From positions 4,526,001 through 4,590,000 of the forward strand of contig NZ_CP036348.1 in NCBI RefSeq assembly GCF_007753095.1: a stretch of 64,000 nt of DNA. The letters run 5' to 3'. The DNA is from Rosistilla carotiformis (GTDB lineage: Bacteria; Planctomycetota; Planctomycetia; Pirellulales; Pirellulaceae). A model generated the notes under the pieces. That model saw only the letters and a program-made list of their open reading frames with translations, made no database searches and was not told where the DNA came from. Positions 1 to 11,423 of the stretch are shown here, one piece after another (the stretch's first letter is position 1; every line of letters begins with the position of its first letter). Made by a program: the position numbers and the translations under genes.

Positions 1-1236
1 TGGAGAGATCCGGCACCCGACGGCGGACCGCCAAACAACTGGATCAGCGACTTCGGTGGCTCGTCTTGGGAATGGGATGCAAGCACCGGCCAGTATTACC
101 TCCACGCATTCCTGACGTCGCAACCCGACATCAATTGGCGCGAACCCCAGGTTCGTGAAGCGATGATGGCGGTGCTGAGATTTTGGCTCGACCGAGGTGT
201 CGACGGATTTCGAATCGACGTGCTGTGGCACATCATCAAAGCGGCAACCCTGCCCGACAATCCGATCAACGCCGACTGGACGCCCGACCGCACACAGCGC
301 GATCGGCTAATCCAGCTCCATTCGACCGACCAGCCCGAAGCGCATGCGATCTCTGCCGATTTCCGCGCGCTGGCCGATAGCTACGGCGACCGCGTCCTGA
401 TCGGTGAGATCTGTCTGCCCAATGATCGCCTGGCTCGATGGTATGGCACGGCAAATCGCCCGCAAGTGCATATGCCGTTCAACTTCCAGCTGATCGAAAG
501 CGTCTGGGACGCCGCAGTGATCCGACAGTCGATCGCCGACTATGAGGCCTCGTTGCCGGAATTCGGTTGGCCCAACTGGGTGATCGGAAGTCACGACGCG
601 GCCCGCATTGCCGCGCGAGTCGGCGACGCGCAGGCTCGTGTTGCCGCAATGCTTCTGTTGACTCTTCGTGGCACGCCGACGTTGTACCAGGGGGACGAAA
701 TTGGGATCGGCAAGGTGACGATCCCGCCCGATCGCGTGCGCGATCCACAAGGACTGCGTCAGCCTGGCCTGGGGCTCGGACGCGATCGTTCGCGCACTCC
801 GATGCCGTGGGACGGATCGACCCACGCTGGCTTCAGCACGCTGGATCCCTGGCTGCCGCTCAACGAAGACTGGCCAACTCGAAACGTCGCAGCGCAAGAT
901 CGGGACGCCGATTCCCTCCTATCGCTCTACCGATCTCTGTTGGCGCTGCGGCGCTCCCACGACGCACTCGCAATCGGTGAGATCACCCTTGTCGACGCAG
1001 CCGAGGACGTGCTCGCCTACCAGCGGCGACATGCGGGCGAGTCCTTGCTGATCGTGCTGAACCTGGGTGGCAAGACGCGTCCTCTGATGTTGCCGACCAA
1101 GACTTGTGTCGCCGAAGTTCTTGCCTCGACACTTCTGCCATCCACTGCGAGTCGATCGCATCGGGCGTTTCGCTCGGTGGACAACGTGCTCGCCCCTGAC
1201 GAAGGCCTCGTCTTGCGACTGAAAGAGAAACACTGA
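1..1236 (+). CDS. GH13 alpha-glucosidase / alpha-amylase-family hydrolase, 5' truncated
   Basis: The frame is open from the first base, so the N-terminus lies outside the window and 411 residues remain. GH13 landmarks are visible. GVDGFRIDV carries the catalytic nucleophile Asp (codon 217-219). LIGEI carries the acid/base Glu (406-408). SHD near 589-597 stands where most members have NHD and supplies the transition-state Asp. TLYQGDEIG follows, and then a C-terminal beta domain ending in RLKEKH. The pattern fits oligo-1,6-glucosidase/alpha-glucosidase-type members that release glucose from short alpha-glucans or sucrose-like sugars; the exact substrate cannot be read from the sequence. A GT4 glycosyltransferase starts 2 bp after the stop codon, so the two are probably cotranscribed in a sugar or glucan metabolism unit. 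Confidence 0.9.
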   Translation, partial: WRDPAPDGGPPNNWISDFGGSSWEWDASTGQYYLHAFLTSQPDINWREPQVREAMMAVLRFWLDRGVDGFRIDVLWHIIKAATLPDNPINADWTPDRTQRDRLIQLHSTDQPEAHAISADFRALADSYGDRVLIGEICLPNDRLARWYGTANRPQVHMPFNFQLIESVWDAAVIRQSIADYEASLPEFGWPNWVIGSHDAARIAARVGDAQARVAAMLLLTLRGTPTLYQGDEIGIGKVTIPPDRVRDPQGLRQPGLGLGRDRSRTPMPWDGSTHAGFSTLDPWLPLNEDWPTRNVAAQDRDADSLLSLYRSLLALRRSHDALAIGEITLVDAAEDVLAYQRRHAGESLLIVLNLGGKTRPLMLPTKTCVAEVLASTLLPSTASRSHRAFRSVDNVLAPDEGLVLRLKEKH

Positions 1237-1237
1237 T

Positions 1238-2248
1238 ATGCGTGTTGCGATGTTGGCTCCGATTGCTTGGCGGACGCCGCCAAGAAACTACGGCCCCTGG
1301 GAACTTGTCACCAGCATGCTGACCGAGGCACTGGTCGAGCGTGGCGTCGACGTGACGTTGTTTGCCACCCTCGATAGCATGACGACGGGGACGCTCGATG
1401 GCGTCGTGCCAGCGCCGTATGGCGACGATTCGTCGATCGATGCCAAGGTCTGGGAATTCCGCCACCTTGCCTACCTCTTCGAACAGGCCGACCAATTTGA
1501 TCTGATTCACAACCAAGCGGATTTTCCCGCCCACGCGTTTTCGCGGTTGATCGACACGCCGATCGTGACGACGATCCACGGATTCTCGTCCAATCGCATT
1601 CTGCCAATGTATGTGGAATACCAAGACATTGTCCATTTTGTCGCGATCAGCGACGCCGACCGCTGTGCCGATCTGCGCTATGCGGCGACGATCCATCACG
1701 GAATTCCTATCGACGATTTTCCGTTGAATCTAACGGGTAGCGACGATCTGCTTTTCTTTGGACGCATCCATCCCGACAAGGGGGCTGCCGAGGCGATCGC
1801 TGCTGCGCGGGCGAGCGGCCGCCAGCTCCACATGTATGGGATCGTGCAGGATACCGACTACTATGATCGCGAAGTTCGACCAGCCGAAGATGGCGTAACG
1901 ATTACCTATCACGGCGTTGTCGGAGGGGAACAGCGGCTGCATGCTCTTGGGTCCGCCCGCGCGCTTTTGCATCTGATCAATTTCGATGAGCCATTCGGGC
2001 TTTCGGTTGTCGAAGCGATGGCTTGCGGCACGCCCGTTATCGCATCGCGGCGTGGATCGATGCCCGAACTGATTCAGCATGGCGTGACTGGCTTTCTCGT
2101 CGACAACCTTACCGAAGCGAATCAGGCAATCGAGCGTATCGGCGAGATCGATCGGCGAACCGTCCGCAACGCCGTAGCGGACCGATTTAGCATTGATCGC
2201 ATGGCAGACGCCTACTTGGCCCTCTATCAGCGTATCCTTGGAGCCTAG
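1238..2248 (+). CDS. GT4-family glycosyltransferase
   Basis: A 336-residue GT-B fold retaining glycosyltransferase. The N-terminus MRVAMLAPIAWRTPP is followed by a short Gly-containing NYGPWE segment typical of donor-binding loops in GT4. The C-terminal half carries FFGRIHPDKG and then EPFGLSVVEAMACGTPVIA, the E-x7-E motif region that contacts the nucleotide-sugar. The length is slightly short for the family but both Rossmann halves are present. It begins 2 bp after the upstream GH13 stop, which suggests translational coupling. Donor and acceptor are unknown. It converges with atpG across a 61-bp gap in which I see no clear terminator hairpin. Confidence 0.9.
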   Translation: MRVAMLAPIAWRTPPRNYGPWELVTSMLTEALVERGVDVTLFATLDSMTTGTLDGVVPAPYGDDSSIDAKVWEFRHLAYLFEQADQFDLIHNQADFPAHAFSRLIDTPIVTTIHGFSSNRILPMYVEYQDIVHFVAISDADRCADLRYAATIHHGIPIDDFPLNLTGSDDLLFFGRIHPDKGAAEAIAAARASGRQLHMYGIVQDTDYYDREVRPAEDGVTITYHGVVGGEQRLHALGSARALLHLINFDEPFGLSVVEAMACGTPVIASRRGSMPELIQHGVTGFLVDNLTEANQAIERIGEIDRRTVRNAVADRFSIDRMADAYLALYQRILGA

Positions 2249-2309
2249 CGCGCAGGCCGTCCTGACATTTCAGCTCCCCTATCGAAACCCGTCGACATTG
2301 ATCTGGCGT

Positions 2310-3194
2310 TCAGTTCCCCAACGCCTCAAAACCGGAAACGACGTCGAAGAGTTCCTCGTCGATGCTGCTTTGTCGCTGGCGATGATATGTGGAGTTGAGC
2401 GTCGAAAGCAGTTCGTCAATATTCTTGTCGGCGCGTTGCATCGCATCCAATCGGCTGGCGTTCTCGCTAGCCAAGGACTCCGCACACGCGCGAAACAGCG
2501 AGACAAATAGATATTCGCCCGTCAGTTTGCGCATCGTTTGGATATCGTTCCCCAATACTTCGGGCGGACTTTTGGTTGGCCAAGCGATCTCGCTGCGCTG
2601 ACGACGCCACGCATTGTCCAGCGGCAGAAGCCGTTGGCTGACCGGTTCGTAGAGTGAACCCGTGGTAGGGCGATTGTGAAATAAGTAGAGCTGGGTGCCA
2701 GGATTTTGACGCGTACGTGCTTCGTATTCGATCAGAATTTGGCCGACCAAAGGCGCGATCGCTCGCACCGTGTTGGGAACGTTGAATCGGCCGACCGAAT
2801 CGGCATCCGCATCGTTCAGCCGCGAATGGACGCGTTCTCCCACCGCCCACAGTATCGGCTTGCCAGGCAAATCTGCCAGAGTTTGCAACGCTTCGTCCGC
2901 AATGATCGTGTTGAATTGACCGACGAGTCCCTGGTCGGTCCCGAAGACGATCGCTGCCGCTTTGTCCGAACCGGTGTTCGGTAGCGCAGCAGATGAAACG
3001 CCGGCGGCCTTAGCAGCTCGAATACAGACACCCAAACCAAGTTCCACGGTGCGGCTGTAATCGAAGAGCGCGCGGACTGAGTTTTCATATTGCGTGATGT
3101 TGGAAGCGGCCATCGCTTTCATCGTCCGCACCACCGATTGCAAGTCGGTCGCTCCACCGATCTGTCGCTTCAACAACGCTATCGATTGGCTCAC
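2310..3194 (-). CDS. atpG: N-type ATPase gamma subunit
   Basis: Central rotor-shaft subunit of the F1-like head, 294 residues. It has the conserved N-terminal helix ([26 protein letters not shown]) and a C-terminal helix ([12 protein letters not shown]-like) that would form the coiled-coil shaft. It is the last gene of the operon. Its GTG start overlaps the atpA stop by 4 bp (GTGA), so translation is probably coupled. Gamma as the last gene, with no separate delta gene and with epsilon directly after beta, is the hallmark gene order of N-ATPases rather than of housekeeping F1Fo operons. Confidence 0.95.
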   Translation of the reverse strand: MSQSIALLKRQIGGATDLQSVVRTMKAMAASNITQYENSVRALFDYSRTVELGLGVCIRAAKAAGVSSAALPNTGSDKAAAIVFGTDQGLVGQFNTIIADEALQTLADLPGKPILWAVGERVHSRLNDADADSVGRFNVPNTVRAIAPLVGQILIEYEARTRQNPGTQLYLFHNRPTTGSLYEPVSQRLLPLDNAWRRQRSEIAWPTKSPPEVLGNDIQTMRKLTGEYLFVSLFRACAESLASENASRLDAMQRADKNIDELLSTLNSTYHRQRQSSIDEELFDVVSGFEALGN

Positions 3195-4759
3195 GAATCG
3201 ACTCCTTTGCTTGGCGTTCGCTGCGAATCGGATGGTTGGAATGGCTGCAACGCCTCGCGGGCAATCTTCAAAATCTCGGCACGATCAAGATCGCTGAGCG
3301 AATCCGCGGTAAGCAGACGATCTTGAATCGCGGTCGGAATTTTTACAGCGGCCTCGCGGACCGCGGTTTCCGCGTCGGGCATTTGGTCGAGCGGAATCGC
3401 ATCGAACAGACAATCCGTCAGCGTCAATAACACCGTCACCTGCGCAGCGACCGAGACAGGCGAGTGTTCCGCCTGCTTCAAACAGGCACGGATGCGTTGA
3501 CCATGTTGGATCACTTGGCGCGTCGATTCGTCGACGCGCGCTCCAAACTTTGAAAACGTTTCCAGCTCTTCAAACTGAGCATACGCCAATTTGAGATCAC
3601 CTGCGACCGCGCGATACGCCGCCCGTTGCGCCTTGCCGCCGACACGCGACACCGATTTGCCAACGTCGACCGCGGGTAAGATGCCCAACTCAAACAACGA
3701 CGGTGAAAGATAGATCTGTCCGTCGGTAATCGAGATCAAATTGGTCGGAATGTAGGCGGAGATGTCTTGCGCCTCGGTCTCGATGATCGGAAGCGCGGTC
3801 AGCGAGCCACCGCCAAGATCGGCACGCAGATGAGTCGAACGTTCCAACAAACGCGCGTGCAGGTAGAAGATGTCACCGGGAAACGCTTCGCGACCGGGCG
3901 GGCGTCGCAGCAGCAATGACAACTCGCGATAGGCACGGGCGTGGTGCGTCAGATCGTCGTAGACAATCAACACATCACGGCCCTGTTCCATGAAATACTC
4001 CGCGATGGTTGTCGCCGCGTACGGTGCGACATAAGCAACGCCGGGCGGGTCGTTCCCTTCGGCAACGACGACGACCGAATAGTCCATCGCACCTTTTTCC
4101 TTCAACGTTGCCACGACTTTGGCAACCGTCGATGCACGTTGACCGATCGCGCAGTAGACGCAGACGACGTCTTGATTGCGTTGGTTCAGAATCGTATCGA
4201 TCGCGATCGCTGTCTTCCCCGTTTGCCGATCTCCCAAAATCAATTCACGCTGCCCACGCCCGATCGGGATCATTGCATCGACGACCTTCAACCCGGTTTG
4301 AAGCGGCACCGTGACAGGATCGCGATCCATGATCGAGGTTGCCGGCCGTTCGATCGGTTTTCGCTGACTGCAGACGACCGGCGCCCGGCCATCGAGCGGG
4401 CGGCCTAGCGGGTCGATCACCCGGCCCAGCAAACTGTCCCCCACCGCGACGTCCATCACGCGTCCCGTTCGGCGAACTTCGCCGCCCGAACGAAGCGTGG
4501 CGTAATCCCCCAACAACACCACACCAATTTCATCGGCGTCCACGTTGAACGCGATGCCCAGTGTGCCGTTGTCGAAGGTCACCATTTCGTCATACCCAAT
4601 CCCCGGCAATCCGGTGACTTGAGCGATCCCCGTCGACACGCTCGCAAGCGTTCCAATCTCGTGTGGCAGCAACGACGGTTCAAAGGCTTGACGACCGCGA
4701 GCAATCCGATCGAACGCCCTTTCAAAGGTGACATGCATCAGGTCATCGGGCGCGTTCAT
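3191..4759 (-). CDS. atpA: N-type ATPase alpha subunit
   Basis: Non-catalytic nucleotide-binding subunit of the F1 head, 522 residues. Walker A is [11 protein letters not shown], with [16 protein letters not shown] and the Walker B region [34 protein letters not shown] (shown here only as landmarks). The [19 protein letters not shown] beta-barrel signature and SRVGGKAQ are also present. The N-terminus ([16 protein letters not shown]) is shorter than the usual delta-binding N-terminus of housekeeping alpha subunits. That fits a complex without a stand-alone delta subunit. The start overlaps the atpF stop by 4 bp (ATGA) and the stop overlaps atpG by 4 bp. Confidence 0.96.
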   Translation of the reverse strand: MNAPDDLMHVTFERAFDRIARGRQAFEPSLLPHEIGTLASVSTGIAQVTGLPGIGYDEMVTFDNGTLGIAFNVDADEIGVVLLGDYATLRSGGEVRRTGRVMDVAVGDSLLGRVIDPLGRPLDGRAPVVCSQRKPIERPATSIMDRDPVTVPLQTGLKVVDAMIPIGRGQRELILGDRQTGKTAIAIDTILNQRNQDVVCVYCAIGQRASTVAKVVATLKEKGAMDYSVVVVAEGNDPPGVAYVAPYAATTIAEYFMEQGRDVLIVYDDLTHHARAYRELSLLLRRPPGREAFPGDIFYLHARLLERSTHLRADLGGGSLTALPIIETEAQDISAYIPTNLISITDGQIYLSPSLFELGILPAVDVGKSVSRVGGKAQRAAYRAVAGDLKLAYAQFEELETFSKFGARVDESTRQVIQHGQRIRACLKQAEHSPVSVAAQVTVLLTLTDCLFDAIPLDQMPDAETAVREAAVKIPTAIQDRLLTADSLSDLDRAEILKIAREALQPFQPSDSQRTPSKGVDS

Positions 4760-5544
4760 TGAGCGACTCCCGCTTCCGCATCCGCCGCAACGTTGTCGAG
4801 CAATTCGCCCACGCTTGATTCCAGCGATGTCAGATAGTCACCAATACTCCACGCGATCCGTTGCCCGCCCACTGTCAGTTCGATTCCACTGGTAATCGCA
4901 GGATCCGTTTCGAAACCAACGGGCAGTTCCGCCGCAAAGACTTCGTCAATTGAACTTCGGATCGCGTCGTGTTGCTGCGACGACAACGGCATCGCACTTC
5001 GCACCCTTGCGGGGGCGGAATCGGAGACTTTGCATTGACGAACGGTTTGCTTCACGTCGTCGTCGAGATCACGCAGTCGGGCAAGAAACACATCGCACAT
5101 CCGACTTTCAAGATCGTTGTCCGCCAAATCCGACAACGCGTGACGTGCGATCGCAAACACTTCGGCTTGCGTTCGACGGGAGATCTCGGCTTGCAAACTT
5201 GTCAGCTCGCGTTGCAATGATTCCTGACGTTTGGCTCGCAACGCGTCTGCCTCGGTTCGCGCCTCGTCAAGCATCTGTTGCCGGCTGGCCTTCACTTCGT
5301 CGGTTGCCTTGCTGAGCAATTCGTTCCGCTGCCGATCGAACTCTGCATTCTTCGAATGGAACTCGTCCCGTTCCCGCTCGGCTTCCCGCGTTTTCGCATC
5401 CGCATCAGCCAGTTCGTCCGCGATCCGTTGCTCCCGCTGATCGATCGCATCCAAGATCGGTTTGTAGAGAAAACGCTTCAACAGCCAAACCAAGACCAGG
5501 AAATTGGCAGTCTGCGCACCGACGGTAAACCAATCGATCAGCAT
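4756..5544 (-). CDS. atpF: N-type ATPase b subunit with delta-like C-terminal extension
   Basis: Peripheral-stalk subunit, 262 residues, about 100 longer than a typical b subunit. One N-terminal membrane helix (residues about 5-25, [20 protein letters not shown]) leads into a long charged coiled coil (about 35-135). A globular C-terminal part (about 175-262) contains [22 protein letters not shown], which resembles the C-terminal domain of delta/OSCP. No atpH is found in the operon, so this extension probably provides the missing link to the head. This is the known arrangement in N-ATPases. The start lies 3 bp after the atpE stop. Confidence 0.93.
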   Translation of the reverse strand: MLIDWFTVGAQTANFLVLVWLLKRFLYKPILDAIDQREQRIADELADADAKTREAERERDEFHSKNAEFDRQRNELLSKATDEVKASRQQMLDEARTEADALRAKRQESLQRELTSLQAEISRRTQAEVFAIARHALSDLADNDLESRMCDVFLARLRDLDDDVKQTVRQCKVSDSAPARVRSAMPLSSQQHDAIRSSIDEVFAAELPVGFETDPAITSGIELTVGGQRIAWSIGDYLTSLESSVGELLDNVAADAEAGVAQ

Positions 5545-5547
5545 CGT

Positions 5548-5829
5548 CTATTTCCCCGCCACTTGTTCGATGGCGTAGTTCCAAAACGGGTTGGCGAAAA
5601 TCAGGATCATCGACACAACAAAGCAATAGATCGCAGTGGATTCGATCATTGCCAAGCCGACAAACAGGGTCCGCGTGATCGTTGGCGAGGCATCGGGTTG
5701 CTGCGCGATCGATGTGAGCGCCGTTGCGACCGCCTTGCCTTCGGCGAGCGCTGGCCCCATCGTGCCGAAACCGGTCGTAATTCCCGCGAGGATGATCGAG
5801 ATGATCGCAATCCAAGTTGTGTTATCCAT
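5548..5829 (-). CDS. atpE: N-type ATPase c subunit (rotor ring) with two-carboxylate ion site
   Basis: A 93-residue hairpin of two membrane helices that forms the ion-translocating rotor ring. Helix 1 has G-T-M-G-P-A-L-A-E with Pro26 and Glu30. Helix 2 has I-E-S-T-A-I-Y with Glu63, Ser64, Thr65 and Tyr68. Numbered against the Ilyobacter tartaricus c subunit (offset 2) these match P28, Q32, E65, S66, T67 and Y70, so the full Na+-type ligand set is present except that Gln is replaced by Glu. That gives two carboxylates per site, as in other N-ATPases. Na+ binding is therefore suggested but not certain, because a two-carboxylate ring from Burkholderia was reported to be proton-specific. It is followed 3 bp later by atpF. 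Confidence 0.95.
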   Translation of the reverse strand: MDNTTWIAIISIILAGITTGFGTMGPALAEGKAVATALTSIAQQPDASPTITRTLFVGLAMIESTAIYCFVVSMILIFANPFWNYAIEQVAGK

Positions 5830-5851
5830 ATTCCTTCCTTTCAGTCGCTGT

Positions 5852-6562
5852 TCATGATTTGATTGTTTCTGTTTCTGGTTCCGGATCGATCTTTGTCTCG
5901 CGAACGCGTGTCGCCGCAGCGATATAAACCGCAGCCAAGATGCTGAAGATGTAAGCCTGGACCATCCCGGTCAGCAGCCCCAGCAGAGTCATCACGACCG
6001 GGAACAGGAACGGTGTGATCGAAAGAAGAATCCCGATGATCATCGCCCCACTCATCATGTTGCCAAACAGACGGATCGCGAGCGCCAGCGTCCGCGAAAT
6101 TTCGCTGATCAGATTAAAGGGCAGCATGATGAACGTCGGTTCGAGATACGACTTCAAGTAGCCGGCAATTCCTTGGTCTTCGATTCCAAACAGCGGCACG
6201 GCGACAAACACACACAGTGCAAGTGCACAGGTGGTCGACAGGGATCCCGTGGGCGGTTCGTAGAATGGCAGGATCGTGAAGAGACTCGCGGTGGCGACAA
6301 ACAGGAACAGCGTTCCGATAAAGCCCAGATATTTCCGAGGCTCGCGAAGTCCAATGCTTTGAATTTGCTGGACGATACCGGTCACGACGATCTCCAGCAG
6401 GTTTTGCCAGCGACTGCGTTCATGATTCGTCGACAACTTGCGAGTGATCCGCAACGACCCGACGGTAAGCACGATCATGATCGCCCACGTGAAGACAATC
6501 GTGGCGTTCAGTTTGATAAAACCTGCCTGCCAAAAGATCCACTCATCGGGTGTGAGACGCAT
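5852..6562 (-). CDS. atpB: N-type ATPase a subunit
   Basis: Membrane stator subunit, 236 residues, with five to six hydrophobic segments. It forms the ion half-channels against the c ring. The essential stator Arg lies in LALAIRLFGNMMSG, near residue 165, followed by the last helix pair FLFPVVMTLLGLLTGMVQAYIFSILAAVYIAAA (landmarks). The start codon lies inside the end of atpR with a 20-bp overlap, and atpE starts 22 bp downstream. Length and motifs are normal for the family. Confidence 0.95.
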   Translation of the reverse strand: MRLTPDEWIFWQAGFIKLNATIVFTWAIMIVLTVGSLRITRKLSTNHERSRWQNLLEIVVTGIVQQIQSIGLREPRKYLGFIGTLFLFVATASLFTILPFYEPPTGSLSTTCALALCVFVAVPLFGIEDQGIAGYLKSYLEPTFIMLPFNLISEISRTLALAIRLFGNMMSGAMIIGILLSITPFLFPVVMTLLGLLTGMVQAYIFSILAAVYIAAATRVRETKIDPEPETETIKS

Positions 6563-6866
6563 AATCGGCCTCCTTCGTTAGCGGGGATCGCGGCGTTTCC
6601 GGGGTTCGCAAAACGCGTGTCACGATCACTCGAGCGATCAAGAAGCCAGACAGACAGATTAACAACCGCTGCCAATTTCCGTTCGCGACAAAATAGAACC
6701 CGAGCAGGGTGATTGCCATTCTCGAGACATGGCTGATCAGAAACCAAGCCACAGGACGATCCGACGTCAAACCTTTGCGCACGGTCCACCACAACCCGCC
6801 GAAGAAAATTCCGCCGAGGGCCAAGCCTGCGATAAAAGGGACGCCCGTGTTCAGTAATTCATTCAT
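6543..6866 (-). CDS. atpR: N-type ATPase accessory subunit AtpR
   Basis: A 107-residue membrane protein with three hydrophobic segments. It begins MNELLNTGVPFIAGLALGG and continues with FFGGLWWTVRKGL, the signature of the AtpR family, which occurs only in N-ATPase operons. It is proposed in the literature to act in assembly or ion specificity of the c ring; its exact job is not established. I chose the ATG at 6866 because it aligns with the family N-terminus (MNELL) and gives a short overlap with the preceding gene; an in-frame ATG at 6875 is possible. It overlaps atpB by 20 bp. Confidence 0.88.
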   Translation of the reverse strand: MNELLNTGVPFIAGLALGGIFFGGLWWTVRKGLTSDRPVAWFLISHVSRMAITLLGFYFVANGNWQRLLICLSGFLIARVIVTRVLRTPETPRSPLTKEADYASHTR

Positions 6867-7207
6867 CGTGATCATCTTTCTCTTCGTGCATCGCCTTGTC
6901 TTCTTTGGAGACCCACATCCACGCGTTGAAACAACCGAGCAACAGTCCCGCCACCAATAACATCAACGTCCACGACTGGTCGCGAGGGAATCGCCGGTCG
7001 AGCCAGATGCCCAGGACGGTCCCCAACAGCGTCGGCACCACAACCGACCAACCGACAAGGCCCATCATTCCGAGCCCGAACCACAGGCCGGAGTCTTGGT
7101 GTCGCATCACCTTCATTTTTCGCTTCGCTTTGGTCTCCACTTGATCAGCGAACTTCGACGCCGGGGCACTTGGATGCTTGCGCAGTGGCGGATCGGGTTC
7201 GGGGGTT

Positions 7208-7215
<8 letters not shown>
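6859..7215 (-). CDS. atpQ: N-type ATPase accessory subunit AtpQ (AtpI/AtpZ-like)
   Basis: A 118-residue protein with a polar N-terminal tail rich in Lys and two membrane helices (LWFGLGMMGLVGWSVVVPTLLGTVLGIWLD and WTLMLLVAGLLLGCFNAWMWV, landmarks). The Gly-rich first helix is typical of AtpZ/AtpI-like small proteins that occupy this place between epsilon and AtpR in N-ATPase operons, probably as an assembly factor. I chose the ATG at 7215 (MNETPEP), which overlaps the atpC stop by 8 bp. The longer frame to 7242 would run well into atpC and adds nothing family-like. Confidence 0.87.
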
Positions 7216-9513
<2,298 letters not shown>

Positions 9514-10968
9514 TCAGGATCCTTTGACTCCGTTTGCGATGCGATTGCCAATCTCTTCGTCCACGTTTCGCCAGTAGGTGAACGCACGTTCGAGTACCGG
9601 ATCGGTAACGCCCGCCTTCAGATGGCCAACCACATTGGAAACCAATCGATCGCGCGATGCGTCATCCATCACCTCTCGAACGAGCGTGCCAGCCTGACTA
9701 AAGTCATCGTCGTCCTTTCGCAGCGTATAGGCCGCGCGGGTAAACTCGCCGTCGGCAGCCCAGGTTGTATCCTCGGGATAGCGCTCGCAATCCGCCGCCG
9801 GACCACCTTTCGAGTTCGGTGCGTAAACCGGATCGGAGACGTTTTGCGTTCGACCTTGTCCATCCTTGCTGTAGCTGAACACCGGACATTGCGGAGCGTT
9901 GACCGGAATCTGTTTGTAGTTCACGCCGAGTCGATGCCGGTGGGCATCGGCGTAAGCAAACATGCGGCCAAGCAACATTTTGTCTGGGCTGATACCGATC
10001 CCCGGCACAAGGTTGTTTGGCTCGAATGCCGCCTGCTCGATCTCCGTATGAAAGTCGGTCGGATTGCGGTTCAAGGTCAGACGACCGACTTCGTGAAGCG
10101 GATAGTCGTCGTGCGGCCAAACTTTGGTCAAATCGAAAGGGTTCAGCCGATAGGTCTTGGCCTCCTCGAACGGCATGATCTGCATCTTCAGTGTCCAACT
10201 CGGATACTCTCCTCGCTTGATGGCGTCAAACAGATCGCGTCGGTGATAATCGCCATCGGCTCCTGCCAAGCGATCGGCTTCGTCTTGGGTGAGAAAGTCG
10301 ACTCCTTGGTCGGTCTTGAAATGATACTTGACCCAGTAGCGTTCTCCGGAAGCGTTGACCCACATGTAGGTGTGGCTGGAGTAGCCGTTCATGTTTCGCC
10401 AGGTCTTGGGAATTCCGCGATCGCCCATCAACCATGTGACTTGATGAGCCGACTCGGGCGACAATGACCAGAAATCCCATTGCATATCGTGGTCGCGCAG
10501 ACCGTTGTCAGCGCGTCGCTTTTGCGACCGGATGAAGTGCTGGAACTTCATCGGATCGCGAAGGAAGAAGACGGGCGTGTTGTTCCCGACCATGTCGTAA
10601 TTGCCTTCGCTGGTGTAGAACTTCACCGAAAAGCCGCGCGGGTCACGCCAGGTGTCGGGGCTCCCACGTTCGCCGGCCACGGTGGAGAACCGAATCAACG
10701 TGTCGGTCTTCGTCCCCGGTTGGAACACAGCCGCCTTGGTGTAGGCACTGACATCGTGGGTCACTTCAAAATGCCCAAACGCCCCGGAACCTTTCGCGTG
10801 CGGTTGTCGTTCGGGAATGCGTTCACGATTGAAGTTGGCCATCTGCTCGATCAAATAATGGTCGTGCAGCAAAATCGGGCCATTGGGTCCGACAGTCAAC
10901 GAGTGCTCGTCGCTTGCGACGGGGCAGCCCGCATCCGTTGTCGTCGGCTTCGAGTCGTGCTTGTTCAT
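9514..10968 (-). CDS. katA: Monofunctional haem catalase
   Basis: A 484-residue small-subunit catalase that breaks down hydrogen peroxide. The distal His is in [15 protein letters not shown] (His57). [20 protein letters not shown] is the conserved proximal loop, [13 protein letters not shown] holds the catalytic Asn, and [14 protein letters not shown] holds the Tyr that ligates haem iron. No signal peptide is visible, so it is probably cytoplasmic. I chose the ATG at 10968 (MNKHDSKPT), which has AAAGGA about 10 bases upstream; longer in-frame starts add a non-conserved basic stretch. It is a single gene with no obvious operon partners. Confidence 0.97.
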   Translation of the reverse strand: MNKHDSKPTTTDAGCPVASDEHSLTVGPNGPILLHDHYLIEQMANFNRERIPERQPHAKGSGAFGHFEVTHDVSAYTKAAVFQPGTKTDTLIRFSTVAGERGSPDTWRDPRGFSVKFYTSEGNYDMVGNNTPVFFLRDPMKFQHFIRSQKRRADNGLRDHDMQWDFWSLSPESAHQVTWLMGDRGIPKTWRNMNGYSSHTYMWVNASGERYWVKYHFKTDQGVDFLTQDEADRLAGADGDYHRRDLFDAIKRGEYPSWTLKMQIMPFEEAKTYRLNPFDLTKVWPHDDYPLHEVGRLTLNRNPTDFHTEIEQAAFEPNNLVPGIGISPDKMLLGRMFAYADAHRHRLGVNYKQIPVNAPQCPVFSYSKDGQGRTQNVSDPVYAPNSKGGPAADCERYPEDTTWAADGEFTRAAYTLRKDDDDFSQAGTLVREVMDDASRDRLVSNVVGHLKAGVTDPVLERAFTYWRNVDEEIGNRIANGVKGS

Positions 10969-11423
10969 CCTGAGAGTCCTTTGTTTTGGGAGTACTATCG
11001 CGCGACCGATCCGCCGGCCGGAGCTGCGTGAACGAACCAATACAAGTCACTGACTTCGTGGATCAGGTCGCGAGTCCCACAGCACGGAACTCGTGACATG
11101 ATCCACCACTCATTGCAGCACCTATTGTTCCGCTGGTTGTATTGACTGATCCAATCTATCACACCTTCATCCGCTTCGGGCGAGTTGCCGCAACGGCTAT
11201 CTCGGATTACCGCGTCATTTGCGTTCGACGTCGCGCTCGCCAGGACCGATGCGATGGAAGAACGCCAATAGAACCATGCCAGTGAACGGACGGCGAGCGA
11301 TGTAGATTCGTATTTGTGATGTCGTCCACCACGATGGACCACATCGCCCCCAGGGATAACGACGGCAAAGATTTCCAGCACCGCGCAGCGGAGACCGTCA
11401 AGCCGAACGTGTTTCAGCCGCGG
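10969..11423. other. Intergenic region, catalase promoter side
   Basis: These 455 bases separate the SLC13 permease gene from katA; both lie on the minus strand, so the region should contain the katA promoter and the end of the permease transcript. I found no consensus promoter, no T-tract terminator, no tRNA and no protein-like frame. Several open frames up to about 128 codons have no recognisable composition. Confidence 0.45.

Noticed and set aside
2249-2309. A missing atpH (delta) gene at the end of the ATPase operon, as a sign of decay
   Set aside because: N-type operons normally lack a separate delta; the long b subunit carries a delta-like C-terminal part, so nothing seems to be lost.
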